Part shown: positions 38,576-51,454 of the stretch, in pieces
How positions within the stretch are numbered: the stretch's first letter is position 1
How the letters are laid out: each line of letters opens with the position of its first letter
NCBI GenBank assembly: GCA_920105625.2
Contig: OV050033.1
Span: 16,822,001 to 16,886,000 of the forward strand
Direction: 5' to 3'
Length of the DNA: 64,000 nt
Origin: Clusia tigrina
Taxonomy: Eukaryota > Arthropoda > Insecta > Diptera > Clusiidae
Program-made: the position numbers and the translations under genes
The notes under the pieces: generated by a model
Seen by the model: the letters and a program-made list of their open reading frames with translations, nothing else
What the model was told of the DNA's origin: nothing
Database searches by the model: none

Positions 38576-41145
38576 ACAGGCTATTGAAGTGATCTCATAT
38601 TCTGTCGATTGTGATAGAATTAGTCCACGATTTTTATATACTAGCTATATATATAACCATATCTTTCGATATTTGTATGAAATATGTCCTAACATATGGG
38701 AGAGCATTTCTTTTCATCGAGAAAACAGTCAAAAACAATTTTAAATTTAAAACTTTAAATTTTTGCTTGTTTTAATCACACTTTTTCTCTACTTCAACTA
38801 TTCCCCGTCCAAGTGTGACTCTGGAATGCGACTTTGATGTACTCCACTGCAGCTAATTATTCAAAGCATGCCTGAGACTTGTTTCACTACAAAGAAAATT
38901 CCATATTAAACGTTTTGCCTGCTTAGTTAGGGGACTTTCTGTACCAGTGCAAACCACATCCTTGAGCTGAATTGTACGCCACTACTCTGTTGAGGACGCC
39001 GCACACATGTTTTTGTCACGGGGCAGTACAAGTCACAATGAAGACCAGTCGGTAAAGTACTAACTAACTATGAAGCAGTACTCGTACACCTGCTGCCACA
39101 GGATATTAAGGTGCTTTTCTTGTTCCATTCACTCGGCCCTCCCTAAAGTTTCAAATTACTCTGCAGTAATTTCTGCTTTATGAACTACGCTTATGAAATG
39201 CTTTTTGCGAATATAAACTATAAATACGGCAAGCGCAGGAAACCAGTACGAGCCAAAGTTGAGAAAAAGAGAAAATTATTTGCCACTCAAAGCCCGAGCA
39301 GTGCCAGTATCCTTTGTCCAGTGCAGTGGATTCCTTTGAAAGTGCGCCGCTCTTCTTGCTAATTTGCATTTTAATAGTTCCTTTCAATAGCGTCCAGGAA
39401 AGCGCTTTCCATTTAGTTTCTTTTTCAGTTTTTCGTTTACTTTTTGTTGGAATTTTCTTTCACTGGCTTGTGGGGAATTATGATCTAATGGGCATGGTGG
39501 TCAGCTTTTGGACTTCTTTTTGTCACAGCCTATTTCCTGCCTGCCTTAAGGCAGTGCTTCATGTGACCACTAACAAGCTGACATAATATGTGATAATCTG
39601 TTTATGCACTCTTACAGACAGACGAGCTGGAGAGGGAGAGGCGGAGAGTTGGAGGCAAAATTATAAAGGATATTGTGTGTTCGGAAAATGGTGTGGAAAC
39701 TTCAAAAGCTCTTCTAATGGAAATTTGTGGATTTCTAAAGAAACGGAATTGACTCCAGTCCACGCAGCCGGCAAAGAAGAACTGTTTAACGAGCGAATGA
39801 GTTTTCAGCCAAGTCGACTGTGAAGTGCGCTAAGAAGTGCTTAAAAATGAGGGATGCAAACAGTAGTTTGGGAAAGGACGAGTGCCAAATGTTGTCACAC
39901 CTACTTCTAGCATCGTGGCTCAGGTCTGAATGCGTCATTGGAGATAATAGTACTAAAGATGGACTGAGACTCATATAATTATTAGATTCTTTCCATATAC
40001 TGATTCACACTAAGAGCCTCGAGTTAGAGTACAAATCTATTATCCTCCAGATAATCCATTTTTCTCCTCAGCAACAAAGCTATTTCATCACCGTCAGCAT
40101 TGATTCCTCCTAAATCCCCGTAAATTGCGCGACTAACGTGGGTTAAAAATTTAAGCTACCAATTCAAATCTTAATTTAGAGCTTAACTCCGCTTTTGTCT
40201 TCTGTTCGCATTCAAATTTATGATAATTAAGTTGCCAGTTGTACAGCTGCACCGTCATGAACACAGACTGACACGAGTACACATACTAACTCACACGCAC
40301 ACACACACACAAACACACACAAAACACCGTTTCAATTTAATGAACAATGCACTTCAGCGTGTCCCCTTCAGTGCGGCATAAGAATGATTTAATGACTTCA
40401 ATAGCATGAATTATAGATTTAGCTAAGCACACACATATGCAGCAAACACAATTCAAATTTGAATGTGTACATGTATATGTGTGTGTGTGTGTGTATGTGT
40501 GTCGATGTGTGTTGTTACAATTTAAACCCATATATACATTTAAGCTTATATGCTGCTAGTGTAATAATTTTCCGCAGTCTTTTAGGTGAGCACATTTTTT
40601 CCTTAGGTTCATTTTGCACTGTTTCTGTCATGCTTCAAGCAGCGTGTCCATGAATGTTGGTGTCCTTGTGTGGATGTGTGTGCGAGCGGGTTGCTTTGAA
40701 TTCCCCGTCAAGCATAAAATATAAATGTCCGCATAAAGGAAATGAACTATGAACCTATAGAATCTTACGACCTGGTCGCACAAAAAACTGTTCAAATCGT
40801 TTGATTTCATGCGAAAGGAGCTCAACATGTATGGGAGCTGATGTCCTTTGTGAATTTTATGCAGATGGTGTATGTGTGTTACTTTGTTTATGAAGAGGGT
40901 TGGGGTCAGGGTACAAAGTGACCGGTACTCTATTTAGGGAGCCACATTTCACTTAGAATTTAGGAAGTTTTGAAATAATCCTTGCAGATCATGTTTTCTT
41001 ATCAATATAAATAAAAGGACTTCTGTACAACTTCACACAGCAGTTGCAAATTTGAAAAGTTGCAGAGTAAACACCAATTGGTGAAATAGGACTGAACAAA
41101 CCAGTGATATGCTTCTAGAAATACAGCTTTGAAGAAATGCATGGC
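38576..41145. other. Non-coding stretch
   Basis: No gene recognised. CA/GT repeats lie at 40299-40310 and 40479-40494. Confidence 0.45.
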
Positions 41146-42112
41146 GACTCACAGCGAGTCTCTAAAAATAATAAATAATTGTGCGACGCAGGTAGGTCTA
41201 AGGGTCAACCCGGAAAAACAGACTTGTTCGTGTTCAGAAGGAAATACATGATCCCTCTGTGCAAACTACCAAAGCTGAACAGCAGTACACTAACTCTCAA
41301 AAGGCGTCCCAAATACTTGGTGGCAATAAATGATAGTAAGCTTTCATGGAAGCTCAAAGTAGAGGAAAGGGTAAGGAAGGTTTTCATTGAAGCTCAATAT
41401 AGAGGATAGGATGAAGAAGGCTACTAATGCTATATACGCCTGTAAATGAATGCTCGGTTGCACTTGGGGCCTATTTCCCTCTCTGATGCATTGGTCCTAT
41501 ACAGACATAGATACAACAATATTGCTGTATAATGTTCTAGTGCGGGAGACTGCTGTTAGGAGCAAAACTTACTGTACACCTATGGAAAGAGTCCAAAGAT
41601 TTGCGACATTGTGTGTGACGGGAGTCTTAAGAACTACGCAATGGCAGCCCTCAACACACAACTTAATCTACCCCCATTGACCTCTTTGCCGAAAGCCTTG
41701 CAACAAAATCTGCGGGAATGTTGTTGGCCACCAAACAATTCTCTCTCCGATGCTTCGGTCGTAGCTCTGTAGATCGAAATCTCACTATCAACACGAACTA
41801 TATGATTCCTATTCTCAGCTTACGAAAAAAGACAAAAGTACAAATGAGGGATGGCGCAGAGGTATGAATGCTAAATGCAAACCATTCAACGGATCGAAAA
41901 TGGCAGATGGTGTTGGATCAGGAGGATACTGTCCTGAATTAATTATCAGACAGCCATTCAGGTTCCGTGTTTATTGAAGTGTCTTTCAGGCGGAAGTGTT
42001 TGCTGCTAGGAAAGCCGCAGAGCTCGCCTGCATACTAGAAATCACAAACTCCACAATAAATGTCTACATAGATAGCCATGCTGCGATTAAAGCTATAATC
42101 CTCATTAGCTGA
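41146..42112 (+). pseudogene. LINE reverse transcriptase / RNase H relic
   Basis: From 41155 the plus strand reads SESLKIINNCATQVGLRVNP, then after a frameshift DLFVFRRKYMIPLCKLPKLN and KYLVAINDSKLSWKLKVEER. This is the end of a Jockey/R1-type reverse transcriptase, whose usual motif is KYLG..LD..L.W. The connection region follows (MLGCTWGLFPSLMHWSYTDI, then YCTPMERVQRFATLCVTG). The RNase H domain begins NGSKMADGVGSGGYCPEL at 41888, where the first catalytic Asp (DGS) is Asn. It continues QAEVFAARKAAELA and VYIDSHAAIKA with the Glu and third-position Asp kept, ending at a TGA, 42110-42112. A 38-bp duplication near 41352-41425 disrupts the reverse transcriptase end, and there is an internal TGA before SVFQAEVF. 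The N-terminal half and 3' tail are missing. Confidence 0.85.
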
Positions 42113-44029
42113 GTGAAACCACTTCATTGGATTTAAAATGACTTTGAAATGAGTCCAAGCGATAGTAAATACATTGTGATTTGGAACCAGCTCTTCATGA
42201 CTTTGAGGGAAAACTTCTACTACATCAAACCGAAAAAAGATCTATTAATTTATCAAGAATGCTATTAATTTCAACAAGGACCAATTCCCTCATTCAATCT
42301 CAGTTGGAAATTCATCTGCTCAACAACTCATCACTCCGTCTTCGAATGGAAACCAACTCATTGAGAACATTCACAGTCTCCTTATCCGCTTCGTTCAACT
42401 CTTAACTACAATTTGTTTCCACTGACTCACTTTTCTCTCCAAACCCCTCTGTACGCGTATGCTCCACCATTGTTCCGGATATCATTCCTCTGTGTTCTGG
42501 CGTTGGACAGCTGCTCCGTGTGAACTTCACTTTACATAAATCCCAGCTCTATGCAGACCTGTGCGCAGTGCTTCAAAAAGTGAATATTTCAAATTCATTT
42601 GATAACCGAATTTATGAGCGTCATTATTAACCGCCAAATGGCTGAACTACCGTCAAGCCGCAAGGACTTCCCTTGGCAAAATGTATGCACATCAGCAGGT
42701 ATTTCCGGCGTGTTTCGCGCTGCAGTCCTTGCTACAATTGAAAAATGTGTACGATATCGCATAATCATAATAATCACATTATAATAAGTTTTCCTTCTAC
42801 GTTTCCTTCATTCGCCTGGCGTCCTTGTTTTGCTATTTTCTTTTCCTGCATACCTGAGAGAAATGCCAGCACTGTCAGCGACTCGGGGATGGATGGTTCG
42901 CTGGGCTGTGCTTGGCTGGGATGGGCTTGGCTTTCATTTGCTTTGCTTTGCTTGGCCAACGTCAAATGGCCATAATAAAAATCTTGGGCTTCAAAGTTGG
43001 CGAGGTATGAGCGACTGACTCTAATACGCTCAATTTTAAGTTGCTGTCTCTGAAACGTTATGGCAAAAAGTTTGAATTGTGCGGAAAAATATATCGCAGC
43101 TGCATGGAAATTCCGTTAAATTTGATGGCGGAAAGTGCAGAAGTCAATAGACTTAAATGGCGGCCATATTGCGGTATTCAATAGCTGAGGGAAAATTCCC
43201 TCCTTCAGTTCCTTCATTTGCTCTGCGTAAATACGAAAAGTCGCATGTACACAGAAAGTTGCATGTTCAAGTAAATATTATTCATACGCTCCGTGGCGCA
43301 ACTTTTAATGAGCGAAATGTGTTAAATGGGCACAATTTATTTTTGTGTGCAAACTTAGCAGCATTGTTTAGCAGCAAAGTGTCTCCGGAAAGGAAGAGGC
43401 AGGAAATGTGCATATTTTAATAGATCAACATTATACTCCAAATGACCATTTTGTTCTATTTACATTTGAAATTGGAGAAGTCACAGGTCTGTGGTTCAAA
43501 TCAGTTCAAAGTGACCACCAAAAAAATGTAAAATGTCTGTGATTATAGAAGACTTGTGTAATAAATGAGTTAGAGTGTAATGAAAAAGAAAACTAAATAG
43601 ATTTATTAATTGTTCCATCACTGGATTGTGTGAAGCAGCAAAGAAGTAACTCCTTGGTGTGAAGTAAGTAAAAACTCTTGTTTGATAAGTTAGTTTCAAT
43701 CTCATCGCTGTTGCTTTTAACTCACAACTGCAGCAGCGCGTCACGTTCCATCTAGTTTATATTTACTTCAACTGCTTTTAGTTGATGTTGAAGCCCATAA
43801 TGATCCTCTGACTAATAAACAATTATGTAGTAAGTACTATTTACATATCAGCTGATTTGAATTGGAAATCTATGGAAGGTTGCATGAATGGAAAGCGTTG
43901 ACCATGCCGAAGGCAATTGTGGAATGGCTTTGATAAATATGCAAAAGTAGTCCTTTACACCTCCCTTTAGGCCAGGCGCTTTACGACAAATTAAAAGATG
44001 ATATTTCAGTGAGGCCAATTTAACTATCA
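42113..44029. other. Non-coding stretch with a possible partial dispersed-repeat copy
   Basis: No gene recognised. TCCATCACTGGATTGTGTGAAG at about 43614 matches the start of the family seen at 6388 and 27658, but the rest is too diverged to bound. Confidence 0.4.
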
Positions 44030-44270
44030 ATTAGCCCCTGCTCTGATTTGGCACCGTGCAACTTTTTAGTCTTTTCAGAGAAATGCATTTGCTTACGAAA
44101 CGAAAGCGTGTTGTGGATGTAGAGACCATTCAAAAGGCTTATACCGACATCCTGAAGGATCCCAGCTGAAGATCTAAAACAATAATTAGACATGCTTTCA
44201 GACCGTGCAAATGGCTGTATTGAGACGGATCCCAAGACATTGAGACTAGCATGGTGATCAATAGACCACG
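44030..44270 (+). pseudogene. Second mariner/Tc1-like transposase relic, C-terminal part
   Basis: The plus strand reads SPCSDLAPCNFLVF, matching the conserved SPDLAPCDFFLF block that holds the third catalytic residue, which is Asn here. About 60 bp further on, DVETIQKAYTDILKD and, after a frameshift, IPAEDLKQ then LDMLSDRANGCIETD match the C-terminal ETIQK...IP...F...W..RC.. pattern of the family. Two or more frameshifts and stops separate these pieces. The N-terminal two-thirds was not found upstream. It differs from the copy at 17560, so it is probably a distinct older lineage. Confidence 0.45.
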
Positions 44271-47200
44271 GAGGCAGGCATACATATATTTTGAATGAAG
44301 CGATATACTGAAAATCCTATTTTGTTGCAGTACGATGGTGTCTTATTCAAAGCGAATCGCACGATTAGTATTACTTCCATCTTTTAAACGATTTTTGAGC
44401 TGGCCTCCGCTTGACTCTTGCTTGTAGTGGACTCAGTGATAGAAAATATATACTTAGTCCTATGGTCCAACCTGTTGAGAATCATCTGTGATTGCTGATG
44501 CTATCTCAGCTCATCTGGCTATTCCAGTAACCATTCGCATCTACTGTTTCGTTATATAAAACCTTGGTAGACTAAAATATCCAATCGACTTATTTGCACA
44601 AATACGTAGTAATACGAAATGAAACAGCTTAGAAATGGACTTAAGGATCGATATATTGTGGTTTCGTGGGATAAAGTACTTTGACTAAAATAATTTTCTG
44701 TATTCGTAACACAATATGAAACACAGTTAAATTAAAGTTGTAAATGGCACATTCAAGTCTTGATTCGACAGCGCAGCTGTTTCCAACTATTTTGTTCTCC
44801 ATACTACTATAAGACATTAAAGGGACATCACTAGTAATTTTGTCTCTATGTGGTAAAAACGCTAATGGCATCTTATTCGCTCCAATATACCACATTCGTT
44901 CGTACATTTTGGAGTATGCTGGAAGGGCAAAGGTGATCTATATAAATGTAGTTCTATCGTTAATGGAAACGAACATTGATCACAGTCATAAAGAATTGAA
45001 AGGAACGATGATAATCATAATTGACATTGGAAATTAATTAGTTAATGATCATGTAAATTATACTGACGATAGGTTGATTGATTATAATAAGGATTAAGAT
45101 AACGCAATGGTAGAGGTAAGCTTCAATTGAACTTTGCGTATACGCAATTTTTTCAAACTAAAATGTGCAGATTAGGATAAAATGTTGTCAGTCACAGACG
45201 CATCAATATGTACATTTATCAGCAGAAGCCTGATTGTGTTCACATGTTTTGACGACGATTTTGTTATATAAATTAAGAGAATTTTGCAGAGTGCTGGAAT
45301 GTAAATGAATATTTTAGTGATTGCCTCCCTTTATGTCAATTTCTTTTCAATAGTGAGTGGGGAGAAACATTGAGGATTAGTCCACTGGACAGATTGAGAT
45401 TAATGTTGAAGCCAAACACACAATTTTAAATAGTACTACGCTTAAAGTACAAGAACGCTTTTCTATTTACAAGTGAGTGATTCATTTAACGCCACTTTAA
45501 GCCAACTCCCCAAGCTGCTCACCATACTCCTGATTTAAATTTCTAGTACGATTCCGTATTTTTGGTAAATTTCTATAAAATTCGAATATTTATTTTGGAT
45601 AATTTTTCATGACTCACACAATGTCTTGACGCATTTTCAGCATAGGAAATGCTTTAAGGCGAACCAAAAAAATTTGAAAAAGCTCCTAATAACAGCGCTC
45701 ACGTGATACTTTGCGCCACCGTTTTCACCTTTAAATTTTTAAAATTTATGCGCGCAGGTGTGAGTAAATTTTTGCGGTCATAATAATGTAGGATTATTTA
45801 TGGCTTGCGTGCTCGAAGGATATTAGTGCTGAAATTAGATTATTTCAACTCGCATTAAACACAAAGGCAAGCACTGTTCGTCGTTGGATACTTAGTTGAA
45901 CAAGCGTGTGTATGTATGTGTGTAAGTGTGTGTGTTTGAGCGAGTGTGTGTTAAAAGGAGTATTTACGGGGCAGCTGTTTACATTACTAGACGACTCTCG
46001 TGCCTGCGTTTATGGCCGATGATGTTGTTGTGCGGATAAACGATTTCATCGATTTTTAAGCTAATATTTTTCCAACCATGTGCAATGTACACAAAATATG
46101 CAATTTTCTGTGCAAGTAATTTGCTGCATGCAGCACAAATTTTCAGATTTCCACTGCAAGACAATGCAAATTGTGGTATTTGTGTATATTTTTATGCCAA
46201 TTTGCGTTTGTTTTCTGTATCAATTGGACAAATAAAGCGAAATAATTTCGAACATAATTCACCAACACATCCACCCGCCCACGGACACATTCAGTTATGC
46301 GAAATTTTCACTTTCGTGCTCAACTTTTGAACTGTGAGTACTTCTGCGCTGTTGCTGAACGAAACGAGCAAAGGAAATCTAATTCCTGCCATTGTAATTA
46401 GCCGCATGCAAGACAAGTTATGTGAAAAGTAAAATGATTTAGAGTACCATTACAGGACATGCACGTGCACATATTTTCACGTGCAATTTGTATGTGAAAA
46501 GCAGAAATTTCTTGGTAAGTATTCAAAAGTGACCTTTGTAATATTTTGTGAGCTCTCAACTAATAAGCATAGTTAAGGGAGAAAACTGCTAAGTATACCA
46601 TGCAACTTTATATGCACCAGTCCTGTAGTTGGTGGCTCCTTGACCCTCTAAACCTTTCACCCACTACCTGCATCCTGCCTCAATTCAGAACTTGGATTTC
46701 GTTGTATACGGAAGTTTTCCATATAATTACATCCAACAAACTTTCATTGACGGCATTCCCAGCTACGCTGCTTCACAAAGAGCGGAAAACCTTTTCACTT
46801 TAAAATCAATACCAAACAGGAAACACGCAAGTTCCTAGTGTAGGGTCTGGCAGAGCCCACAAATTACATGCTGCATGCTACGCTATGTTAATCAATACCT
46901 TACGTCAACTATGACCAAACACCAGCATATGCCTGGATCCACAAAACTTCTGTACAGGAATTTAAAAGTTAGCAAAGAAAATGCCCGTACACTTAAAAGT
47001 CCCTTCGTGTTCGTTTTGCTTTTTCTTTGTTGTTGGGTTGTTGGTGTTTCGCTTTTCTTTCCTTTTTCCTTTGTGGGAAATACAAAAGCTTTTCAAGTGA
47101 ACTTAAGAAATATATATTTTTTATGTTCTGCTTTTAGAATGTCCTTGAGACTGTCAAATGCAACGAAACATAAAAGCAAATAACATGAACACATCAAGCA

Positions 47201-47433
47201 TGAATGCTGCTGCTGCTGTGATAATGGCGTATCAGCCTGCATAAGTGGCGTATGTACGTTCCCTTCAGTTTCAGTGATTGTCGGAGGAAGTGCAGCTGTG
47301 TATATATAAGAGTTTGTGAGTGATTCCAGGATATGGATACTGAATAGGTTTGTAACTCTGCTCTGAATTCTTCTGGAATCTGTATCATCGTATTATGTAA
47401 AGAGAAAAGCAGTCAAATTATTTAAAAGTCTCA
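44271..47433. other. Non-coding stretch
   Basis: No gene recognised. GT-rich DNA lies at 45905-45950. 45600-46500 looks like lower-repeat single-copy DNA. Confidence 0.45.
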
Positions 47434-47779
47434 TCATCATCATTTAACGTTACAGCCCGGGGTGGGCTTTAGCTGCTTCAGCAATCTTCTTCCATTCAAC
47501 ACAATCTAGAGCTACTGACTTCCAGTTTTTCACTCCAAGTTTTCTCAGGTCCTCGGAGACGCCATCCAGCCAGCTTGTTTTCGGCCTCTCGCGATGCCTT
47601 ACGCTTCCTGATTTGTAGTGTAACAAAAGAGTATGTGGCTGGCCATCGTCTACGAGCAAGATATGGCCTGCCCTGCGAATGCGTGGCGATGTGATGATTT
47701 TCACTATGTCCTCGCTATTGCAGAGGTTCAGCAATTTTAAGTCTAAATCATTTAATAACTTCTTTTCACATATTTCCAA
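47434..47779 (-). pseudogene. LINE reverse-transcriptase C-terminal relic (AHPGL tail)
   Basis: The minus strand carries an open frame of 109 codons reading SPRIRRAGHILLVDDG, then RERPKTSWLDGVSEDLRKLG, and ending KKIAEAAKAHPGL with a stop at 47450-47452. This is the typical C-terminal tail of insect endonuclease-reverse transcriptase LINEs. The sequence after the stop ends in (ATG)4 at about 47434-47445, like the fragment at 22700. The segment before RIRRAGH no longer matches the family well, so the 5' break is near 47740. No stop or frameshift interrupts the visible part, suggesting a younger insertion than the other copies. Confidence 0.85.
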
Positions 47780-49694
47780 ACTTTCCCTACTGTGGGTATA
47801 TCTAATTCACTCCCAATTAGTGTGCGGTGTAAAGGACCAACTCACGTTTGCACCACCCACCTAATTATGTTTATTTAGACACAGCCAATCTGCTGACCTC
47901 TTCACTTGCATTATGCATCACCTTGCGTCGCATGAGTAGAGTGCCGCAATGGATGTAATTGATCAAGTGCAGCGAGGGACAAAACCACTCCCAATCTGTG
48001 GTTGATTAACAGCCAAGAATCAATTAATTGTCGACCATAATTCCACTGAGCACTGCTCAATGGTTGGATATGCACAATGTTATGAATACTTCTCAGAGCA
48101 TTTCTAATTAAATCAGGAATTGTGCCTGAAGAAAGCAAGCAAAGGACTAGAATTCTGAATAAATTTTGAGTGGCTTCACTAACAGAAGTGACTTGCTTAC
48201 ATCAATACTGTATTCATTTTATTCACATTCTATTTTTATGGACATATTTTGCACACTATTTTTTGACTATGTTATAAAATTGCTTCCTGCCTGTTCTCTT
48301 GAGTCCCCTAATATAGTTTCGTAATTTTTCCATTGAAGTTGTAACTCTGGCATTTTAATTTTTTGTTCAAGGATCCTTTAGAAACTTCTGCCATACCATT
48401 CCACACCATATTCGGTTACCAACTTGAACACATTATCCAAGGTTAACCTTATTTTGGTGGCATTATTTAAGACACCCTCGACAATTTTCGTTACAATTTG
48501 AACATTTGACTCTGAACACGGGTGTGGCAACTTTACATCCGTATAAATTTTGCTAACACTAAATTAAAGCACACAACTTTGGAGGTTACAGGAAGCAGAA
48601 GTTTTTAATCCTTTGACTACAAGTGAATGTAGTTCTGCCATCAAATGTTGTGTGCAACTTTTCCGGTCTGTTTGGAGTGGAATTTGTTTGAAAAATTGTG
48701 TTTCCAGGCAATAATTAACCATTCAGAAATTTGTAGAGAAAATTTTGGAAAAGGAAATTACGAAAAGGAAAAAATTGCCAGTTTCAGTATGCAGAACAGT
48801 TTAAAGCACACTTGCTTTGTAGTGAGTGAGCTCGTACAGCAGCACTTGTGTGTGTGTGTGTGCTGAGAAACTCCTTTTGTGGTAGAGTGGCAGAGATTAA
48901 ACAAAATTTATAACTGCAGACTACATTTGCATGAAGTGCTCTGATGTGTAAGGAACTGGTTTCATAACATTTAATTAATAATTTCTCCAGTGCGGCCACA
49001 GAGCGTTGAAGGACGAGAGCAACAATATTCGAAAATATTTGAAACATTGTTCCATATGCAACTGAAAAGGATTCAATTGATATTCACACATTGCTTCAAT
49101 TTATTACCCAGCATTTGAGAGACATGAATTTGAAAATTTGAAAGTCTGCAACAGCAGCTCAAGGATATGAATTTCCAGCAGATTTTCCGATATTGTTCAT
49201 TTTAAATTCTATCAGAAATTATTACTATTTTGAGTAAACACGTGCAACAGAGTATTAAGGAGAATTATTTGACTGTTATTTTAATGAGTGATCTATTATC
49301 AGAAGGAATAACAGCAGTATCGGAAACAGGCAGTAAAGATAAATAACATTCAACAAGGAATTGTGTGCTGACGATGGTTGAATTCGTATATTAAAGTAAC
49401 GAACTATTGGGAGATACTGCAACAGGAGTTGGGTTTATTGTGTAACTAACACCTTTGACTGGAATTGTGGTGAAACAAATGATTTTCCGGAATGACTTTG
49501 CAAGGGAATTGTAAAATATTACATTTAATTTGATATTGAGGAAGTCTTAAGGAAGACTTACCACAGAGCTAAAGCGGTATGTCCAATTTTAGAAATACGG
49601 TCACATAAAGCAAACATTTGCATTGGAATATACCTTAAAACATGGCATGTAACCTGGGTTAGTTTGGTCTAACAATCAAAATAACTCAGGACAA
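47780..49694. other. Non-coding stretch
   Basis: No gene recognised. A short (GT)n lies at about 48848-48862. Confidence 0.45.
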
Positions 49695-50187
49695 GCACAG
49701 ACTGAACCTGAATAGAGAAATATATAGCTATATAAACCTAAGAAAACAAAGGCTACGCCTACATGCGATTGTTGACAATTACCTGCTCTTCAGCCTATTC
49801 CATGTTTATCAAGTTTGATAGTGACGCAGATTCGTTCACTGTTGCTATCTACTAGCAAATATATATAAAATTTAAGGACAAAACCTGTTAATACTAAGCA
49901 CAGCCTGGACCTAATAGAGAAATATATTGCTATATAAACCTAAGCAAACAAAGGCTACGCCTATATGTGACTGTTGACAATTACCAAAACTTCTCTTCAA
50001 CGTATTCTATGCTTATTAAATCTGATAGTAATGAAGATGTCGATCTAACTAGTCTCTATGGAAAATATTGGCTGAATAACTAGACTCCCAAGGTGAGTGT
50101 TCCTATTTACTACTATATACTTTATATTTTTACGTGTTGTACAGAATATATATTCACAATTTAAGGACGAAATCTGGTAATACTAAG
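49695..50187 (+). repeat. Tandem duplication of ~200-290 bp
   Basis: Copy 1 is 49695-49897 and copy 2 is 49898-50187. Both contain GCACAG, AATAGAGAAATATAT, CTATATAAACCTAAG, ACAAAGGCTACGCCTA and TGTTGACAATTACC. Both end ATTTAAGGAC.AAA.CTG.TAATACTAA. Copy 2 carries about 85 bp of extra sequence in its second half. Confidence 0.85.
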
Positions 50188-50231
50188 CATATTGAATCAA
50201 TGACGTTATTTCTTAAGAAATGGGAGAGACC

Positions 50232-50546
50232 ATAGGTAGGTAGGTCGGTTGAGCAGTCACCAAAAAGGCACGTTTAGGCCTTGATTGACCCTTTGTGATA
50301 CCGCATGAGATACAAGTCCTTTTCAAAGTCCAACCAATTGGAGCGTTTTATGAAGCAATTGATGGAACTCATTTTTTGTTCCGAATAGACCAGAAAGTAG
50401 TCACCCAGGAAAGCGTATCTTCTTTTGTACAGCCCTGGACTACATAAATAACACCTTTTCATATATCCTAAGTACAGTCCTATGATCACCTCATTAAATT
50501 GCCGCCCAGGTAACTTCCTAATAGTGATTTCCATAATGATGTACAT
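50232..50546 (-). pseudogene. LINE RNase H C-terminal relic, family A
   Basis: On the minus strand, YKRRYAFLGDYFLVYSEQK is followed by MSSINCFIKRSNWLDFEK. This matches the family A tail at 28889-29300. The 3' end contains GGTATCACAAAGGGTCAATC and terminates in CCTACCTACCTATGG at 50232-50246. The expected stop after the tail is lost, so the frame reads on into the untranslated region. About 150 bp separates it from an oppositely oriented LINE fragment at 50700. Confidence 0.8.
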
Positions 50547-50699
50547 TTGATATTGATGCTAGTTTCTGTGGGGAAATGCACAGCATTATACATCATCTTG
50601 AAAACTAATATTTGTGCATTCTACATACCTGCTTATACTGCTATTTAGGCAATGATATCCTTGCTCCAGTGTAGTTGCACCAAGATTGGATTCTAATGC

Positions 50700-51087
50700 C
50701 TCAAATGTTTAAGTCGAGGGAATATTCTTTGTCCTGACTAAGTTCTCTCATCGAGCATCCGAACTGCAACTCCTGCCTGGAGAAAGAACAGAACGGCACA
50801 GAGCATTTTCTCTGCGCTTGTCCTGCCTTAGCCAGAATGAGGAGGCGCATATTAGGGTCAGATATTTTGGGACAATGTACATTCCTTATTTCTGGACATA
50901 CTCTGAGTCTCATAAGAGTCAAAGAAATGTGAAAAGTCGTAACTTTATTTCCAATATCCTCTATATACCCCCTTCCCTAAATATTTGTCCAGGCTTAGAA
51001 CAATGGGTATTAATGCCTGAGTGCTTGGAGGCCTCCTTCTTCGGCGGTTCTCAGACCTACCCTACTTATATCTATCTATCTATCTAA
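50700..51087 (+). pseudogene. LINE RNase H / zinc-knuckle C-terminal relic, family B
   Basis: The plus strand reads HPNCNSCLEKEQNGTEHFLC followed by ACPALARMRRRILGS (about 50758-50860). This is the C-x2-C...H-x3-C arrangement followed by CPAL that ends the RNase H part of Jockey/R1-type LINEs. The frame stops at a TGA (50930-50932) shortly after RRRILGS. About 150 bp of 3' untranslated sequence follows and ends in a TCTA tetranucleotide run (TATCTATCTATCTATC near 51068-51085). The tail differs from family A, so this is a separate family. Upstream RNase H sequence is missing. Confidence 0.75.
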
Positions 51088-51454
51088 GTTCTCTAAAAAT
51101 AACAAAAATCGAAGCGTGACGTAGGGAATGTCGAATTATATAAGAGCAATTGTTTTCATACCATATCAAATTACGGAAGTTATTAGTGTATCGGAAATAA
51201 CAGCTTTTTCCGGACACAATCAAACAACAACAACGGCATCTATAATCCTGTGATAAAAATAGTTAACCAAAAAAGTCAATTGCCATTGACAAAGTACTCA
51301 ATTAACTCACACCTGATGACGGTGGGAATACCTCTATTTTGTTCTTATTGCAAATACGATTAAATCAACTCTCACCTCGAGTCCTCGACGAGAATATTAC
51401 ATTTGAAAATTATGTAGTGCCTTCCAGGAGCTCATTACCAAACCTCGTTGGTAC
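51088..51454. other. Non-coding stretch
   Basis: Nothing recognised. Confidence 0.45.
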
